Notes: generated from the letters alone by a model not told the origin. 64,000 bases of DNA from an uncultured Pseudoteredinibacter sp. (GCF_947502065.1 NZ_CANMYE010000003.1:414297-478296), one strand, 5' to 3'; positions 30,219-39,939 are shown, counted from the stretch's first letter. Numbers and translations: made by a program.

Positions 30219-32183
30219 TTATAAGCCGCCTGGACCGCATTCATTTTTCAAGAAGCCGATAATTGACTCATACAGCTCCTTTTGATGATTGTAGAACAGG
30301 GTATTAGAGAAGTGATCAGCGCCATCGAGCTCCACATAAGAAACTTTCTTACCGTGCTTCTTCACTTCATCCATGTACTTTCGAGCATGGGCAGGTGGTA
30401 CACGCTGGTCCACAGAACCATGAATCACCAACAATGGAATATTCACCTTTTCCACTTCTTCAATAGGTGAAATACTGTCATCCCACATACGCAGTTGCTC
30501 TAACTTACCCGCACCACGAATACGAGCTCGATAGTGGTTCACCTGGTATTGGTTATCAGTCACTGCAGCACCCGCAATTGAGCACTGATAGATATTCGGC
30601 GTACGCGCGGCTGCGATTAGCGCCGCATAACCACCATATGACCAGCCGTAGAATGCCAAGCGATCCTTGTCCGCCAAGCCCTGCTCTACCAAGTACATCA
30701 TGCCGTCGTCTTTATCATCTTGCATTTTGTAGCCACCTTGGCCACCAGCCTCAGTGTTAAATGCCGATAGATAATGCTCCATGCCATGACCACGCGAACC
30801 TCGATATTGCGGCTGCAATACTAGATAGCCGTTATTGGCCAACATCTGCGCCCACTCATCGTAACGAATACCTTCAGCAACAAACGGACCACCATGCGGC
30901 ATTACCACAGCCGGGAAAGGAGGTTTGCCATTAGGAACCGTGATATAAGCAGGAATGGTTCGACCGTCACGAGCTTTGTACTTAATATATTTAACATCAG
31001 CCAGACCTTCAGGCTTCAGCAATGGATAAGTACTACCAATTTTGTTGAAATTACCTTTATGAAGAAGGTAATAAGAGCCTGGATCACGAGGACCCTGGTT
31101 GTATACCGTTAAGGTATTACCGTCACGAGAACGGCTGTTAACTCGAAGATAGTATGCATTAGGCACTATGCCTTGAAGCTGCTGATAAACTGCAGCCTCT
31201 TGGCCATCAAAGAATTCACGATGAGTTCGATCAGTAGTGTAGCTTACAGCTACTTGCTTATCGGGATCAGTCCAATAGTTACTATGAGACAAGGTGCCGA
31301 CGATATCGACATCTTTGCGAGCATAGATTAATTCACCAAATTTCTTGGCCTTAACATCATACTCCCACAAACCGGCTTTATCTTTACCGTTGTTCGCAAC
31401 TACAAAATAGATGTTGGGCTTCTCGGTATCGTAACCAGTTACACTAAACTCTTCGAAACTATCTTCGTGTTGACTGTAGAATTCTTCCCACTCACCCTCA
31501 CCATTTACGCGAGCATACCAACTAAGAGTTCCAGTCTGTATATCAAAACCTCGCGCCAACCAAGGCTTACCTTCGCCATTCGTTTCAACTTGCCCCATGG
31601 AAACCTTACCACGAAACAACAATCGCTTAGCGCCTGTTTTAAGGTTTAATTCGTAATAAGCGCGAGGGCGGAATGCGCTGGAAAGCTTAGAACTCTTAAA
31701 GTTTCCAGGAACAAAGGAGTAAATCACCTTGTTCTTTTTTGCAGGTAAAATATTGGAAATACTCGCGCCAGCTTGCTCATACTTTTTGATCTTCTTCTTT
31801 TTAATATCTACAGAAGCTAGAACAAATTCATATACACCTTGATTAAAACCATCGATCTTATCGCGAACTTGCTGCCTTGCACGGAAAACGATCACATCAT
31901 CTGTTGCCCAATAAAAGCTGGTAATTTCCATTGGATCAGCATTTAAGCGAAAAGGTTTCGCACTTAAGCTGTCAGTTTTATAAACCTCGATATACGGATC
32001 GCCGTCTTTCGAAGGATTGGAAAGCATGGCCACATGCTTTCCATTTGGAGAAACCTCCACATTAGACACCGCTGAGCGCACGGCGAAATAGTCTAGAGGA
32101 TAGGGCTCTGCAGCACTTAGTAGTGCAGCACCCATCACCGAAAAGGACAGTAATAATAACTGAGCCAAATTTAGTGTTTTCAT
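30219..32183 (-). CDS. Secreted S9-family (prolyl oligopeptidase-like) peptidase, copy 1
   Basis: 654 residues with a signal peptide (MKTLNLAQLLLLSFSVMGAALLSAAE). It has the same layout as its neighbour at 28152-30107: propeller-like N-half, then a hydrolase domain with GWSYGGYAAL (Ser near 515), HGSVDQRVPPAHA (Asp near 590) and DGADHFSN (His near 622). The two share long identical stretches and look like a tandem duplication that has since diverged. It lies just downstream of the TonB receptor on the same strand, with a terminator between. The exact peptide specificity is unknown. Confidence 0.9.
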   Translation of the reverse strand: MKTLNLAQLLLLSFSVMGAALLSAAEPYPLDYFAVRSAVSNVEVSPNGKHVAMLSNPSKDGDPYIEVYKTDSLSAKPFRLNADPMEITSFYWATDDVIVFRARQQVRDKIDGFNQGVYEFVLASVDIKKKKIKKYEQAGASISNILPAKKNKVIYSFVPGNFKSSKLSSAFRPRAYYELNLKTGAKRLLFRGKVSMGQVETNGEGKPWLARGFDIQTGTLSWYARVNGEGEWEEFYSQHEDSFEEFSVTGYDTEKPNIYFVVANNGKDKAGLWEYDVKAKKFGELIYARKDVDIVGTLSHSNYWTDPDKQVAVSYTTDRTHREFFDGQEAAVYQQLQGIVPNAYYLRVNSRSRDGNTLTVYNQGPRDPGSYYLLHKGNFNKIGSTYPLLKPEGLADVKYIKYKARDGRTIPAYITVPNGKPPFPAVVMPHGGPFVAEGIRYDEWAQMLANNGYLVLQPQYRGSRGHGMEHYLSAFNTEAGGQGGYKMQDDKDDGMMYLVEQGLADKDRLAFYGWSYGGYAALIAAARTPNIYQCSIAGAAVTDNQYQVNHYRARIRGAGKLEQLRMWDDSISPIEEVEKVNIPLLVIHGSVDQRVPPAHARKYMDEVKKHGKKVSYVELDGADHFSNTLFYNHQKELYESIIGFLKNECGPGGL

Positions 32184-32243
32184 ACATCACACCATTGTTA
32201 TTTTGATGCCGAAATTGGCACTTTTAGAAAAACAAAGGAAAAA

Positions 32244-32265
32244 AAAGCCCGCAAGCGCGGGCTTT
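32244..32265 (-). terminator. Intrinsic terminator after large TonB receptor gene
   Basis: AAAGCCCGC and GCGGGCTTT form a 9-bp stem with a 4-nt loop, followed by a T-rich run on the minus strand, 13 bp after the receptor stop. Confidence 0.88.
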
Positions 32266-32277
32266 ATTTGCTTCAAA

Positions 32278-35200
32278 TTAGAACTTGCGCCCTAGCTCGA
32301 AGAACAAGGTACGGCCACGTAAATCGTAACCAACACCAATTGGAGTGTTATTCAAAGCAAACACTTCGTTACCATCAACCTGAGGTGGAGCTTCGTCAAA
32401 TACGTTACGAATACCACCACCAATAGTCCAAACATCACCATTGTAGTAGAAAGAAACGTCATGCTTGAAGTAGTTATCGGCGAAACCTACATCGCGACAG
32501 TCCGTACCACCGTTTGCAACACCCACACAAGTATCAGAAGTGAAACCAGTATCGTTGGTGTCATAAACGTCACTGTAAGCGTCAATACCTTCAAACTCTT
32601 GCTCTACAGAACCGATATAGCGCACTGCCCAAGTAAAGCGGTAATCACCATACTCTACACGGAAGGCGGTATTGCTACGCCATTCAGCATAACCAAACTC
32701 ACCTACATCATTGTCGTAATCCTGTTCACCTTCATCGTTGGTGAAGGTAGTAGAACGCTCGATCAAACGGTTGAAACGAGCATCAACACTTAGATCAAAT
32801 GGCAAGTCAAACATTGTTACAGTTTGCTTCCACAACAAGTTGATATCGATACCACGAGCAGTTTCATTATCACGGTTAATAAAGCCCGCATCGACATAAT
32901 CAATCAAGCCATCAGAACCACGCTGAATATTGCCACAGAAAGTACTCACAGTGGTCGTATAGTAACAATCATTCACCAAGAATTGGGCAGATGGCTCAAC
33001 AATGGAGTTATCGATATCAATATCGTAGTAAGTCATGCCTAAGGTTAGGTCAAACTCTTCAAAAAATGGCTGCTCGAAGCTAAAGCCAACAGTGAAAGAG
33101 TCAGAAGTTTCCTCTAGCAAGTCCCTGTTACCACCCTCAGCGATTTCAACACTGTATGTATTGAAGCCATTGTTTTCTAAGGATGTAGGATCCAGACCTT
33201 GCGCTCGACAGTTTTCCAAAACCTCAGGACCACGGTCATCTAGAGCAGGGTTGTAGCCGCCATTAATAGGATCGATAGCATCACCCGGTATTAAACATGG
33301 ATCGAATACATCATTGAAACCAGTTTGGGCCTGTAAGAAGTTTTCACGCAGGTTCGGAGCACGATAAGAGGTACCGAAAGTCGCGCGCAGCAATAAGGAA
33401 TCTACTGGTCGATAAGCGATTTTACCAGAATACGTTGAAGCACTACCATATAGCTCGTCCTTGGTATAACGACCAGACAAGTTCGCAGTTAACTCAGTAG
33501 CCAAAAATTTGTCAGCTAATAGAGGTACTTCAACCTCAGCGTACATCTCGCGAGTGTACTTGCTACCTGTAGCGCCACCGTCAGAGAAGAAGCCAAAGAA
33601 CAAGCCATCACGAGCCACATCATCAGGAATAGATTTAATGCGGTCGTCACGAATTTCAGCACCAATTCCCGCAATCACATTACCGGCCGGCAACTCAAAT
33701 AGGTTACCCGTTGCAAAAGCCGAGAAAATACTCTGGTAGTATTCAGTTTTAAAATCACGAGTATCAAACAAGTAATCACGCTCGGCCTGTGTAGCAAAGT
33801 CACCTACACCAATAGTGTAAAGGGAGGGTGCGTACATGTTTACAGGCACACAACCGTCAGTACCATCAGGGATACCATCGCCATTGTTATCTGCACCACA
33901 GATATATGAACCAGGGTTGTTAGGATCCTCAATGGTAGTATTCAAGGATAAGCTTAAACGGTCACCACGAATACCCGGACGACTTGAATCACCTTCTGAC
34001 TTACTAAATGACCAATAGGTATCAAAGGTCCAATCGCTCATTGAACCGATGTTCAACTGAGGCAAATCGCCACGCAAGCCACCCACAAAGCGGAACAGTT
34101 CAATTTCGACGTTACTGATATTACGATCACCACGAACATTCACAACCGGCTGTGTCGAAGCAGCGCCAATTGGGCCTACTAGCAAACCAAAATCAGCTGG
34201 CGTACCACCGTAACGCGCACGAACCTGCTCAGCAAAGGCAGGGTTAGTTAGCAACTCGTCATATGCCAATCCACAGTCAACGCCATTTACGCCGTCTGGG
34301 TTACATAGGTTAAACGGGTTGTTTGCCGGTACTGTTGGAAACAGTTGTGGCTCGTCGTTCAAAGCGGTAGTTTCACGCTTCGAGTACAAAGTCTCAAAGT
34401 ATGGAGTAAGGTTCATGTCACCGTCAAAGGTGTACTCACCATAAAACATCGCATTAGTAGTTTCTTGATCAGGGTATAAATGAGCATAACCCTGATTACC
34501 GTTCTGACTGTAATCCTGATAAGAAGTATCAGCGACACCATCACCATTGATATCAATACCAAGGCCAAAAAGGTTAGTTTCAGTAAAGTTACCCCAACCA
34601 CCATTGGAGCTACCAGGCGTATAATAAATACTACCTGCACTCGGGACGATTGTACGGCCAACTAAACTAGAGGTTACCTTACAACCACCTGTAGTAACCA
34701 TACCAAGAGTTTCTTCATAACGGCGCTCTTCAGAATAGATGTTGCCATCCAAACCAATCTCACGGTGCTTATCACAGCCAGCAGTCCATGGGCGATCATC
34801 AAACGCGACAGAATCAGCTACAGAATAATCTAAACCAAAACCAACAAAGCCACGATCCCAGTTTTTGCCCCAAGTTACAGTCAAGGTGGTCTCTTCACCA
34901 TTGCTGTGCTCAGGCATGGTTGTGAAAGTACTCACCTCCAAACCATCGAAATCTTTTTTCAGGATAACGTTAGCCACACCCGCTACAGCGTCAGAACCGT
35001 AGATAGATGAAGCACCATCCAACAGCAAGTCATATTGCTGAACAATACCCGAAGGAATCAAGGTCAAATCTGGAGCAGACGGAGCGCCCTCAACACCGGC
35101 AGGAGCCAAACGGCGACCGTTCAACAATACCAAGGTACGACCAGCACCTAGACCACGTAGGTCTACAGTTTGCGAACCAGGGCCGTTATCCAATACAAAG

Positions 35201-35562
35201 CCAGAGAAGGTCAAATCGATCTGCTGACCAGCGGCGGCACCGGTAGACTGCAAAATATCTGCTGGGTTAATCAAACCCACATCTTTTGCGCCTTCAGCAT
35301 TAATTACCTGCAAAGGCGATACACTACTAAAAGTGTCACGCTTCAAACGAGAACCGGTTACTACCACCTCCTCGATATCGCGGTTTTTGGCCAAGCGGCC
35401 AGAACTTTGCTCTACCTGCTCTTCAGCCTGGGCTTCAACCTGCTGCTGGGTAATTTCCTGGGCATACGCCGGGAAAGATACCGCAGAAATCAAGGCTGCA
35501 ACAGATACACCAGCCGCTAGAGGCTTTAGCTGCCACATTGCGGTCTTATGACGATCGATCAT
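32278..35562 (-). CDS. Large TonB-dependent receptor, probable peptide/protein-fragment uptake
   Basis: 1094 residues. A signal peptide ends near SFPAYAQE. A Gln/Glu-rich spacer follows, then the TonB-box-like EEVVVTGSRLKRD. The plug has LLNGRRLAPAG and LLDGASSIYGSDAVAGVANVIL. The long barrel ends ...LFFELGRKF. GGAGAG lies 6 nt before the ATG. The VTGSRLKRD/YGSDAVAGV type occurs in large receptors of Xanthomonas, Caulobacter and marine gammaproteobacteria, often near secreted peptidases or glycosidases. Two S9 peptidases follow on the same strand, so peptide uptake is the best guess. Substrate is not provable from sequence. Confidence 0.9.
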   Translation of the reverse strand: MIDRHKTAMWQLKPLAAGVSVAALISAVSFPAYAQEITQQQVEAQAEEQVEQSSGRLAKNRDIEEVVVTGSRLKRDTFSSVSPLQVINAEGAKDVGLINPADILQSTGAAAGQQIDLTFSGFVLDNGPGSQTVDLRGLGAGRTLVLLNGRRLAPAGVEGAPSAPDLTLIPSGIVQQYDLLLDGASSIYGSDAVAGVANVILKKDFDGLEVSTFTTMPEHSNGEETTLTVTWGKNWDRGFVGFGLDYSVADSVAFDDRPWTAGCDKHREIGLDGNIYSEERRYEETLGMVTTGGCKVTSSLVGRTIVPSAGSIYYTPGSSNGGWGNFTETNLFGLGIDINGDGVADTSYQDYSQNGNQGYAHLYPDQETTNAMFYGEYTFDGDMNLTPYFETLYSKRETTALNDEPQLFPTVPANNPFNLCNPDGVNGVDCGLAYDELLTNPAFAEQVRARYGGTPADFGLLVGPIGAASTQPVVNVRGDRNISNVEIELFRFVGGLRGDLPQLNIGSMSDWTFDTYWSFSKSEGDSSRPGIRGDRLSLSLNTTIEDPNNPGSYICGADNNGDGIPDGTDGCVPVNMYAPSLYTIGVGDFATQAERDYLFDTRDFKTEYYQSIFSAFATGNLFELPAGNVIAGIGAEIRDDRIKSIPDDVARDGLFFGFFSDGGATGSKYTREMYAEVEVPLLADKFLATELTANLSGRYTKDELYGSASTYSGKIAYRPVDSLLLRATFGTSYRAPNLRENFLQAQTGFNDVFDPCLIPGDAIDPINGGYNPALDDRGPEVLENCRAQGLDPTSLENNGFNTYSVEIAEGGNRDLLEETSDSFTVGFSFEQPFFEEFDLTLGMTYYDIDIDNSIVEPSAQFLVNDCYYTTTVSTFCGNIQRGSDGLIDYVDAGFINRDNETARGIDINLLWKQTVTMFDLPFDLSVDARFNRLIERSTTFTNDEGEQDYDNDVGEFGYAEWRSNTAFRVEYGDYRFTWAVRYIGSVEQEFEGIDAYSDVYDTNDTGFTSDTCVGVANGGTDCRDVGFADNYFKHDVSFYYNGDVWTIGGGIRNVFDEAPPQVDGNEVFALNNTPIGVGYDLRGRTLFFELGRKF

Positions 35563-35919
35563 ACATACTCTCCGATGTTTTATAGTTGTTATTCACCCCC
35601 TATATAACTTCGCCAAATATGACATGACAAAAATTTCATAAAGGGTTAACGTAAACTTAACGAAAGTAAAAACCTCGCCCTCAAAAAAAATATTAAAATT
35701 TGGAACTTTTTTGCTACTTTTGTCGTCATATGTAAGTTAAAACCGAATTTCCCACATAATTGCCTGATTAATAGGCAGCCCCTACTGCTCACCATTTCGA
35801 CAAGCCAAATTAGGCCACGACTCAAGCGCATCTGACTTTGCCCCCTATCGGCCACTCCATCCCCTCTTCTTTATTCTACCTAATGGCAAACGCTCACCTA
35901 TGCGCCTATTCAAGACACA
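35563..35919. other. Gap between TonB receptor and peroxiredoxin
   Basis: About 360 bp that must hold the TonB receptor promoter, in an A/T-rich stretch near 35620-35720. I see no convincing open frame, RNA gene or strong dyad other than the terminator next to the peroxiredoxin gene. Confidence 0.4.
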
Positions 35920-35953
35920 AAAAAAGCCGCTAGCTTTCGCTAGCGGCTTTTTT
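35920..35953 (-). terminator. Intrinsic terminator after peroxiredoxin gene
   Basis: A 15-bp perfect stem (AAAAAAGCCGCTAGC with its complement) carries a TTTC loop and a T-run on the minus strand. It is symmetric enough to work in both directions. Confidence 0.92.
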
Positions 35954-35975
35954 AGAGGAGTTTTGCTTAGGCTTA

Positions 35976-36578
35976 TTACAAGCTATCAGCATTCTCGCTC
36001 AAGTACGCAGCAACACCGTCTGGAGAGGCAGTCATACCCTTATCACCTTCGGTCCAACCAGCAGGACATACTTCGCCGTGCTCTTGGTGGAATGCCAAAG
36101 CGTCAACCATGCGTAGCATCTCATCAACGTTACGACCTAGAGGAAGATCGTTAACTACCTGGTGACGTACCAAGCCATCTTCGTCGATCAAGAAAGAACC
36201 ACGGAAAGCCATGCCACCAGCAGACTCAACATCATATGCCTGACAGATAGCGTGATTCATATCAGCAACCAAGGTGTACTTAACTGGGCCAATGCCACCT
36301 TCGTTTACTGGGGTGTTACGCCATGCGTTGTGAGAAAAGTGGGAATCGATAGAAACACCGATAACCTCAACACCACGCTTTTCGAATTCAGCGATACGAT
36401 GATCGAAAGCCAATAGCTCAGAAGGACATACAAAGGTGAAGTCCAGCGGGTAGAAGAAAACAACCGCTTTCTTGCCCTTAGTAGCTTCAGCTAAGTTATA
36501 GCTATCTACGATTTCGCCAGAACCCAAAACTGCTGGTGCTGTAAAGTCTGGAGCTTGCTTACCAACTAAAACGCCCAT
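35976..36578 (-). CDS. Typical 2-Cys peroxiredoxin (AhpC/Prx1 type)
   Basis: 200 residues. The peroxidatic cysteine is in DFTFVCPSEL (Cys51) and the resolving cysteine in EVCPAGW (Cys171). It reduces hydrogen peroxide and organic peroxides in the cytoplasm. GGGAGA precedes the ATG. It faces bfd across 358 bp, the same order I recall for P. aeruginosa (probable peroxidase next to bfd and bfrB). This pairs peroxide removal with iron storage. The electron donor is not encoded nearby. Confidence 0.94.
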   Translation of the reverse strand: MGVLVGKQAPDFTAPAVLGSGEIVDSYNLAEATKGKKAVVFFYPLDFTFVCPSELLAFDHRIAEFEKRGVEVIGVSIDSHFSHNAWRNTPVNEGGIGPVKYTLVADMNHAICQAYDVESAGGMAFRGSFLIDEDGLVRHQVVNDLPLGRNVDEMLRMVDALAFHQEHGEVCPAGWTEGDKGMTASPDGVAAYLSENADSL

Positions 36579-36873
36579 ATTCGTTCTCCCTTAATAAAGA
36601 AACATATAAAAGGCCCAGCCAATGCTGAGCCCGAAAATACAGTGTGCTATCGCCTGCTCGCTTTAAGCGCATTCTTGATGTTACTAAAAGCCTTGTTACA
36701 GCTTTAAAACAGCAAGCACTTGTCGCGCAAAAAACAATCAAAGACAGGTTGTGTAATAGCTGAAAACTATAATACACCCCTTATATTTCCTGTCCCATTG
36801 TTTTTTTTAATAGTATCGATAGATCCGCTTATCAATTTTTGTTGATGCAAGTCAGAATTAAGTGCAAATTTTA

Positions 36874-36902
36874 TTGACACTCATTATCATTAACAATAAC
36901 AT
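36874..36902 (+). promoter_or_regulatory. Fur-regulated promoter of bfd
   Basis: TTGACA (36874-36879), a 17-bp spacer and TAACAT (36897-36902) form a strong sigma-70 promoter. A Fur-box-like 19-mer (36876-36894) overlaps it. Its reverse strand reads GTTAATGATAATGAGTGTC and matches about 15 of the 18 bases flanking the centre of the GATAAT-type consensus. Iron-bound Fur would block bfd. The rest of 36579-36936 holds the divergent peroxiredoxin promoter and nothing else clear. Confidence 0.75.
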
Positions 36903-36936
36903 ACCGCCAAATTGATCCGTAGAGCCTTAATTCACC

Positions 36937-37146
36937 ATGTACGTATGCCTTTGCAAAGGAATTACCGATAGCCAGATCCGCGATGCGGTTTGCGCCGGTG
37001 CCAGCTCTTTGCGTCAGGTTCGTAAACAGCTGGGCGTCATGTCTCAATGTGGTAAGTGCGGCATTCTAACGAAGGAAATCGTGCAGGAAACTGTAGAGCA
37101 GCGTAATCTTGACGCCAACGAATCCCTGTTTTACGCAGCCAATTAA
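36937..37146 (+). CDS. bfd: Bacterioferritin-associated ferredoxin
   Basis: 69 residues. The four 2Fe-2S cysteine ligands are at Cys4, Cys6, Cys38 and Cys41 (VCLCKG and QCGKCG), as in the characterised Pseudomonas protein. Bfd docks on bacterioferritin and passes electrons to its haem so stored ferric iron is released. It lies 321 bp upstream of bfr on the same strand. The promoter carries a Fur box, so expression in iron starvation is expected. Confidence 0.95.
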   Translation: MYVCLCKGITDSQIRDAVCAGASSLRQVRKQLGVMSQCGKCGILTKEIVQETVEQRNLDANESLFYAAN

Positions 37147-37293
37147 TAAACCTCTGTCTGCCCGCTTTACCCACCAAATTGCTCCCCCCTTTCTAAATCC
37201 ATCTACCCAATAACACCTGCTATAGCTGGCAAATTGTTTTGAAGCACTCTGCCGCTTAAACATACAATGCACCCCACTAAGCTAAAAGCACCT

Positions 37294-37312
37294 GATAATC
37301 ATATTCAATATC
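37294..37312. promoter_or_regulatory. Fur box upstream of bfr
   Basis: The 19-mer GATAATCATATTCAATATC matches the consensus GATAATGATAATCATTATC at 16 of 19 positions. It lies about 155 bp before the bfr ATG. I could not identify a good -35/-10 pair around it. A short hairpin (TCTGCC/GGCAGA, 37393-37412) follows. The rest of the 320-bp bfd-bfr gap shows nothing else I recognise. Confidence 0.6.
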
Positions 37313-37467
37313 ATTAATTTTTACTTGAAAATCAACAACTTAGAGCCATCACAGGCTTGACTTAGAAGGTTGCGAGGGCCACACTAAGCTAATCTGCCAA
37401 CCTATAGGCAGAATCGAGCGATGTACCGCAAGCCGCGATAAACCGATAGCTAGATAGGAATTCCACT

Positions 37468-37935
37468 ATGAGAGGCGACAGCAAAGTAATTGAGCACCTG
37501 AACCAGGTTTTGGCCAATGAACTGATTGCCATTAATCAGTACTTTTTACATTCAAGAATGTTCAAAGACTGGGGCATTAAAGAGCTGGCCGAACACGAGT
37601 ACAAAGAATCTATCGAAGAGATGAAGCACGCCGATGACATTATCGAGCGCATCTTATTCTTAGAAGGCATCCCTAATCTACAGGATTTGGGTAAGCTGAT
37701 GATCGGTGAAAATACCGAAGAAATGCTTAAGTGCGATATGCGCCTTGAACTGCAAGCCATACCCGATCTTCGCGAAGCCATTGCTTATTGCGAGTCAGTA
37801 CAAGATTACGTAAGTCGTGACCTGCTAGAAAAAATCCTCAGCGAAGAAGAAGAGCATGTAGATTGGCTAGAAACCCAGCTAGACCTTATCGATAAAATGG
37901 GCCTACAAAACTACATCCAATCGAAAGCTGGTTAA
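37468..37935 (+). CDS. bfr: Bacterioferritin
   Basis: 155 residues. Ferroxidase and haem residues of the family are present: Glu18, Tyr25, Glu51, Met52 (axial haem ligand) and His54 in EEMKHADD. The second metal site is [12 protein letters not shown]. Subunits form a 24-mer that stores iron with haem at subunit interfaces. Together with the upstream bfd it makes a store-and-release pair. AGGAA lies 8 nt before the ATG and a strong terminator follows. Confidence 0.95.
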   Translation: MRGDSKVIEHLNQVLANELIAINQYFLHSRMFKDWGIKELAEHEYKESIEEMKHADDIIERILFLEGIPNLQDLGKLMIGENTEEMLKCDMRLELQAIPDLREAIAYCESVQDYVSRDLLEKILSEEEEHVDWLETQLDLIDKMGLQNYIQSKAG

Positions 37936-37942
37936 TTTTCTT

Positions 37943-37969
37943 AAGCCCGGATCGTGACCGGGCTTTTTT
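37943..37969 (+). terminator. Intrinsic terminator after bfr
   Basis: AAGCCCGG and CCGGGCTT form an 8-bp stem with a 7-nt loop followed directly by TTTT, 7 bp after the stop. Confidence 0.92.
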
Positions 37970-38121
37970 GTCACCTAGGTCCACCCCCCTCTTCTTATTT
38001 CCGACCAACTGCAAGCTCCCATTAGCGCAGCTACAAAATCTCTAGCTATACTCAAATCAGGGAAAATAGAGGCTGAAGCGTATCAACAGCAGCCTGATTG
38101 AAGACGATTGGAGATCAACTT

Positions 38122-39939
38122 GTGCTAGAGCACTTCTTAAGCGCGAGCAATACCGTGGTATACAGCCTACTGCTGCTAGTCATCATTAGCTGTCGATATC
38201 ACCTAGAAAACAGCGGCAAAATACTGCTGGGAGCAGCAATTGCATTTGCCGGATATTTTTTAAGCTTATACCTAAGCGCCAATGTGGTAGTTTCGCAGCT
38301 TTTGATAAGCGCGGCCCTTAGTCTCTTGCTGGCCAATTATGTAATAAAAACATGGCCCCTTTCAGCAGCAAGATTAGCCGCTATTTGCTGTACTTTAATC
38401 CTCACAGGCTCAGTAATCCCGTTTTCTTGGCTACCTATCTTTGAGGCAGTCACTCTGTTTGCTATAGCAGCCATTGGGCTAAAAAGCGATCAGACACGCA
38501 ATCTATACACTTGGGCCACTTGTATAGCCTTAGCTTTTGCTGCAGTAACGGGTTTGAGCCAAAGCCACTTTTGGATACACCTTATCAGTTACAGCGTACT
38601 TGCTCTTGTGCTAGCCACTAATATCATTGTTCAGCTCAACCGACAGCTTTACATGCAAGCCAATAGCGACCCCTTATCTCAACTTCCCAATCGTCGCTGC
38701 CTTAACGAGCATGCAGAAGCCCTGGCCAACCGAGAACAGAGCTACTGGTTACTGCTTTTCACTCTAGATGGAATCAAGCAGATTAATGACACCTATGGCT
38801 TTTCTGCAGGTGATAGCGCCATCTGGGTTGCCAGTCGAAAAATGATATCTGCCGTTGGTAACAAAGACTTTCTGGGACGAAATTTTGCCAAAGAGTTTGT
38901 CATCATTACTGAACGCAGCAAAACTGAACTTGATTTATTGATTGCCGAACTCGAAGGCAGCATTCGCGCTATCGAGTCTATTGATAAGCATAATGTCAGT
39001 ATGGGGATACATTGCGGACTTGCTTTCAATAACGGCGCCAAGGATAGCTTTAGTGAATGCCTGCAATCTGCATCGGCCGCACTGCAGTTTGCCGAGTCTC
39101 AGCAACTGAATCACGCTTTTGTAAACGAATCCATTCTAGAGAGCGTTAATCGACGTAATGACCTTGAACAAGGTCTTCGTCAAGCAATTAGTGAAAAATC
39201 ATTACAAGTCCACTTCCAACCAAAATACGACTGCCATCAACCCGAAAAAATAGTCGGCGCAGAAGCCTTAGCGCGCTGGCAGTATAAGGGTGAGAATATA
39301 TCGCCTTTTGAGTTCATCAAACTTGCCGAAGAGTGTAATTTGATTGCCGATCTTGACAAGGTCATCATGGAAAAGTCTTGGCTGCTTGGTAAACAACTAC
39401 AAGAGCAAGGGATATCAATAAAAATTGCCGCCAACTTCTCCCCGACCAGCTTACTGAATGGTGTTTCCTTATTAAAAATGGTCAAAGGCATTATCGAGGA
39501 TAACAAGCTAGACCCCCGCCTGATTGAGATCGAAATCACCGAAAGCTACCTCGCTCACGGAGAAGACATTAAAAATCAATTACAAGTCCTAAGGGATATG
39601 GGTATATCTGTCGCCATGGATGACTTTGGCACAGGGTTTTCCAATCTAGGTCAATTAGAAGGCCTGCCTTTAGACACCTTAAAAATAGACAAAATATTTG
39701 TCGACAAGCTATTAGACAACCCCACTGTAACCGAGTTTATCGTCGATCTTGCCCAGAAGCTGAAATTACAATTAGTTGCTGAGGGCGTAGAAGAGGATCA
39801 ACAACTTCAATGGTTGAGCCAGCATAGCTGTCAGATGATTCAAGGTTATTTATTAAGCCGCCCTTTACCCGAGGCTGATTTTGTTAGCCTGCTAGAACAA
39901 ACGGTAAAACGTCCACCTGTACTGAAAATCGCCAAATAA
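38122..39939 (+). CDS. Membrane GGDEF-EAL protein, probable c-di-GMP phosphodiesterase
   Basis: 605 residues. The first ~170 contain about six membrane segments. A GGDEF domain follows (SDPLSQLPNRRCLNE), but its active loop reads NFAKEF near residue 255 instead of GGDEF, so cyclase activity is unlikely. The EAL domain keeps the catalytic set: GAEALARWQ near 380, NFSPTSLL, EITESYL, MDDFGTGFSNL, KIDKIFVDKL and VAEGVEE. It should therefore break down c-di-GMP, favouring swimming over attachment. GTG at 38122 has GGAG 8 nt upstream. A longer frame from 38098 would need TTG. The membrane sensor's signal is unknown. Confidence 0.9.
   Translation: MLEHFLSASNTVVYSLLLLVIISCRYHLENSGKILLGAAIAFAGYFLSLYLSANVVVSQLLISAALSLLLANYVIKTWPLSAARLAAICCTLILTGSVIPFSWLPIFEAVTLFAIAAIGLKSDQTRNLYTWATCIALAFAAVTGLSQSHFWIHLISYSVLALVLATNIIVQLNRQLYMQANSDPLSQLPNRRCLNEHAEALANREQSYWLLLFTLDGIKQINDTYGFSAGDSAIWVASRKMISAVGNKDFLGRNFAKEFVIITERSKTELDLLIAELEGSIRAIESIDKHNVSMGIHCGLAFNNGAKDSFSECLQSASAALQFAESQQLNHAFVNESILESVNRRNDLEQGLRQAISEKSLQVHFQPKYDCHQPEKIVGAEALARWQYKGENISPFEFIKLAEECNLIADLDKVIMEKSWLLGKQLQEQGISIKIAANFSPTSLLNGVSLLKMVKGIIEDNKLDPRLIEIEITESYLAHGEDIKNQLQVLRDMGISVAMDDFGTGFSNLGQLEGLPLDTLKIDKIFVDKLLDNPTVTEFIVDLAQKLKLQLVAEGVEEDQQLQWLSQHSCQMIQGYLLSRPLPEADFVSLLEQTVKRPPVLKIAK

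Noticed and set aside
36874..36902. Fur box as regulator of the divergent peroxiredoxin gene
   Set aside because: The site overlaps the bfd promoter and is about 300 bp from the peroxiredoxin start, so no direct role is supported.
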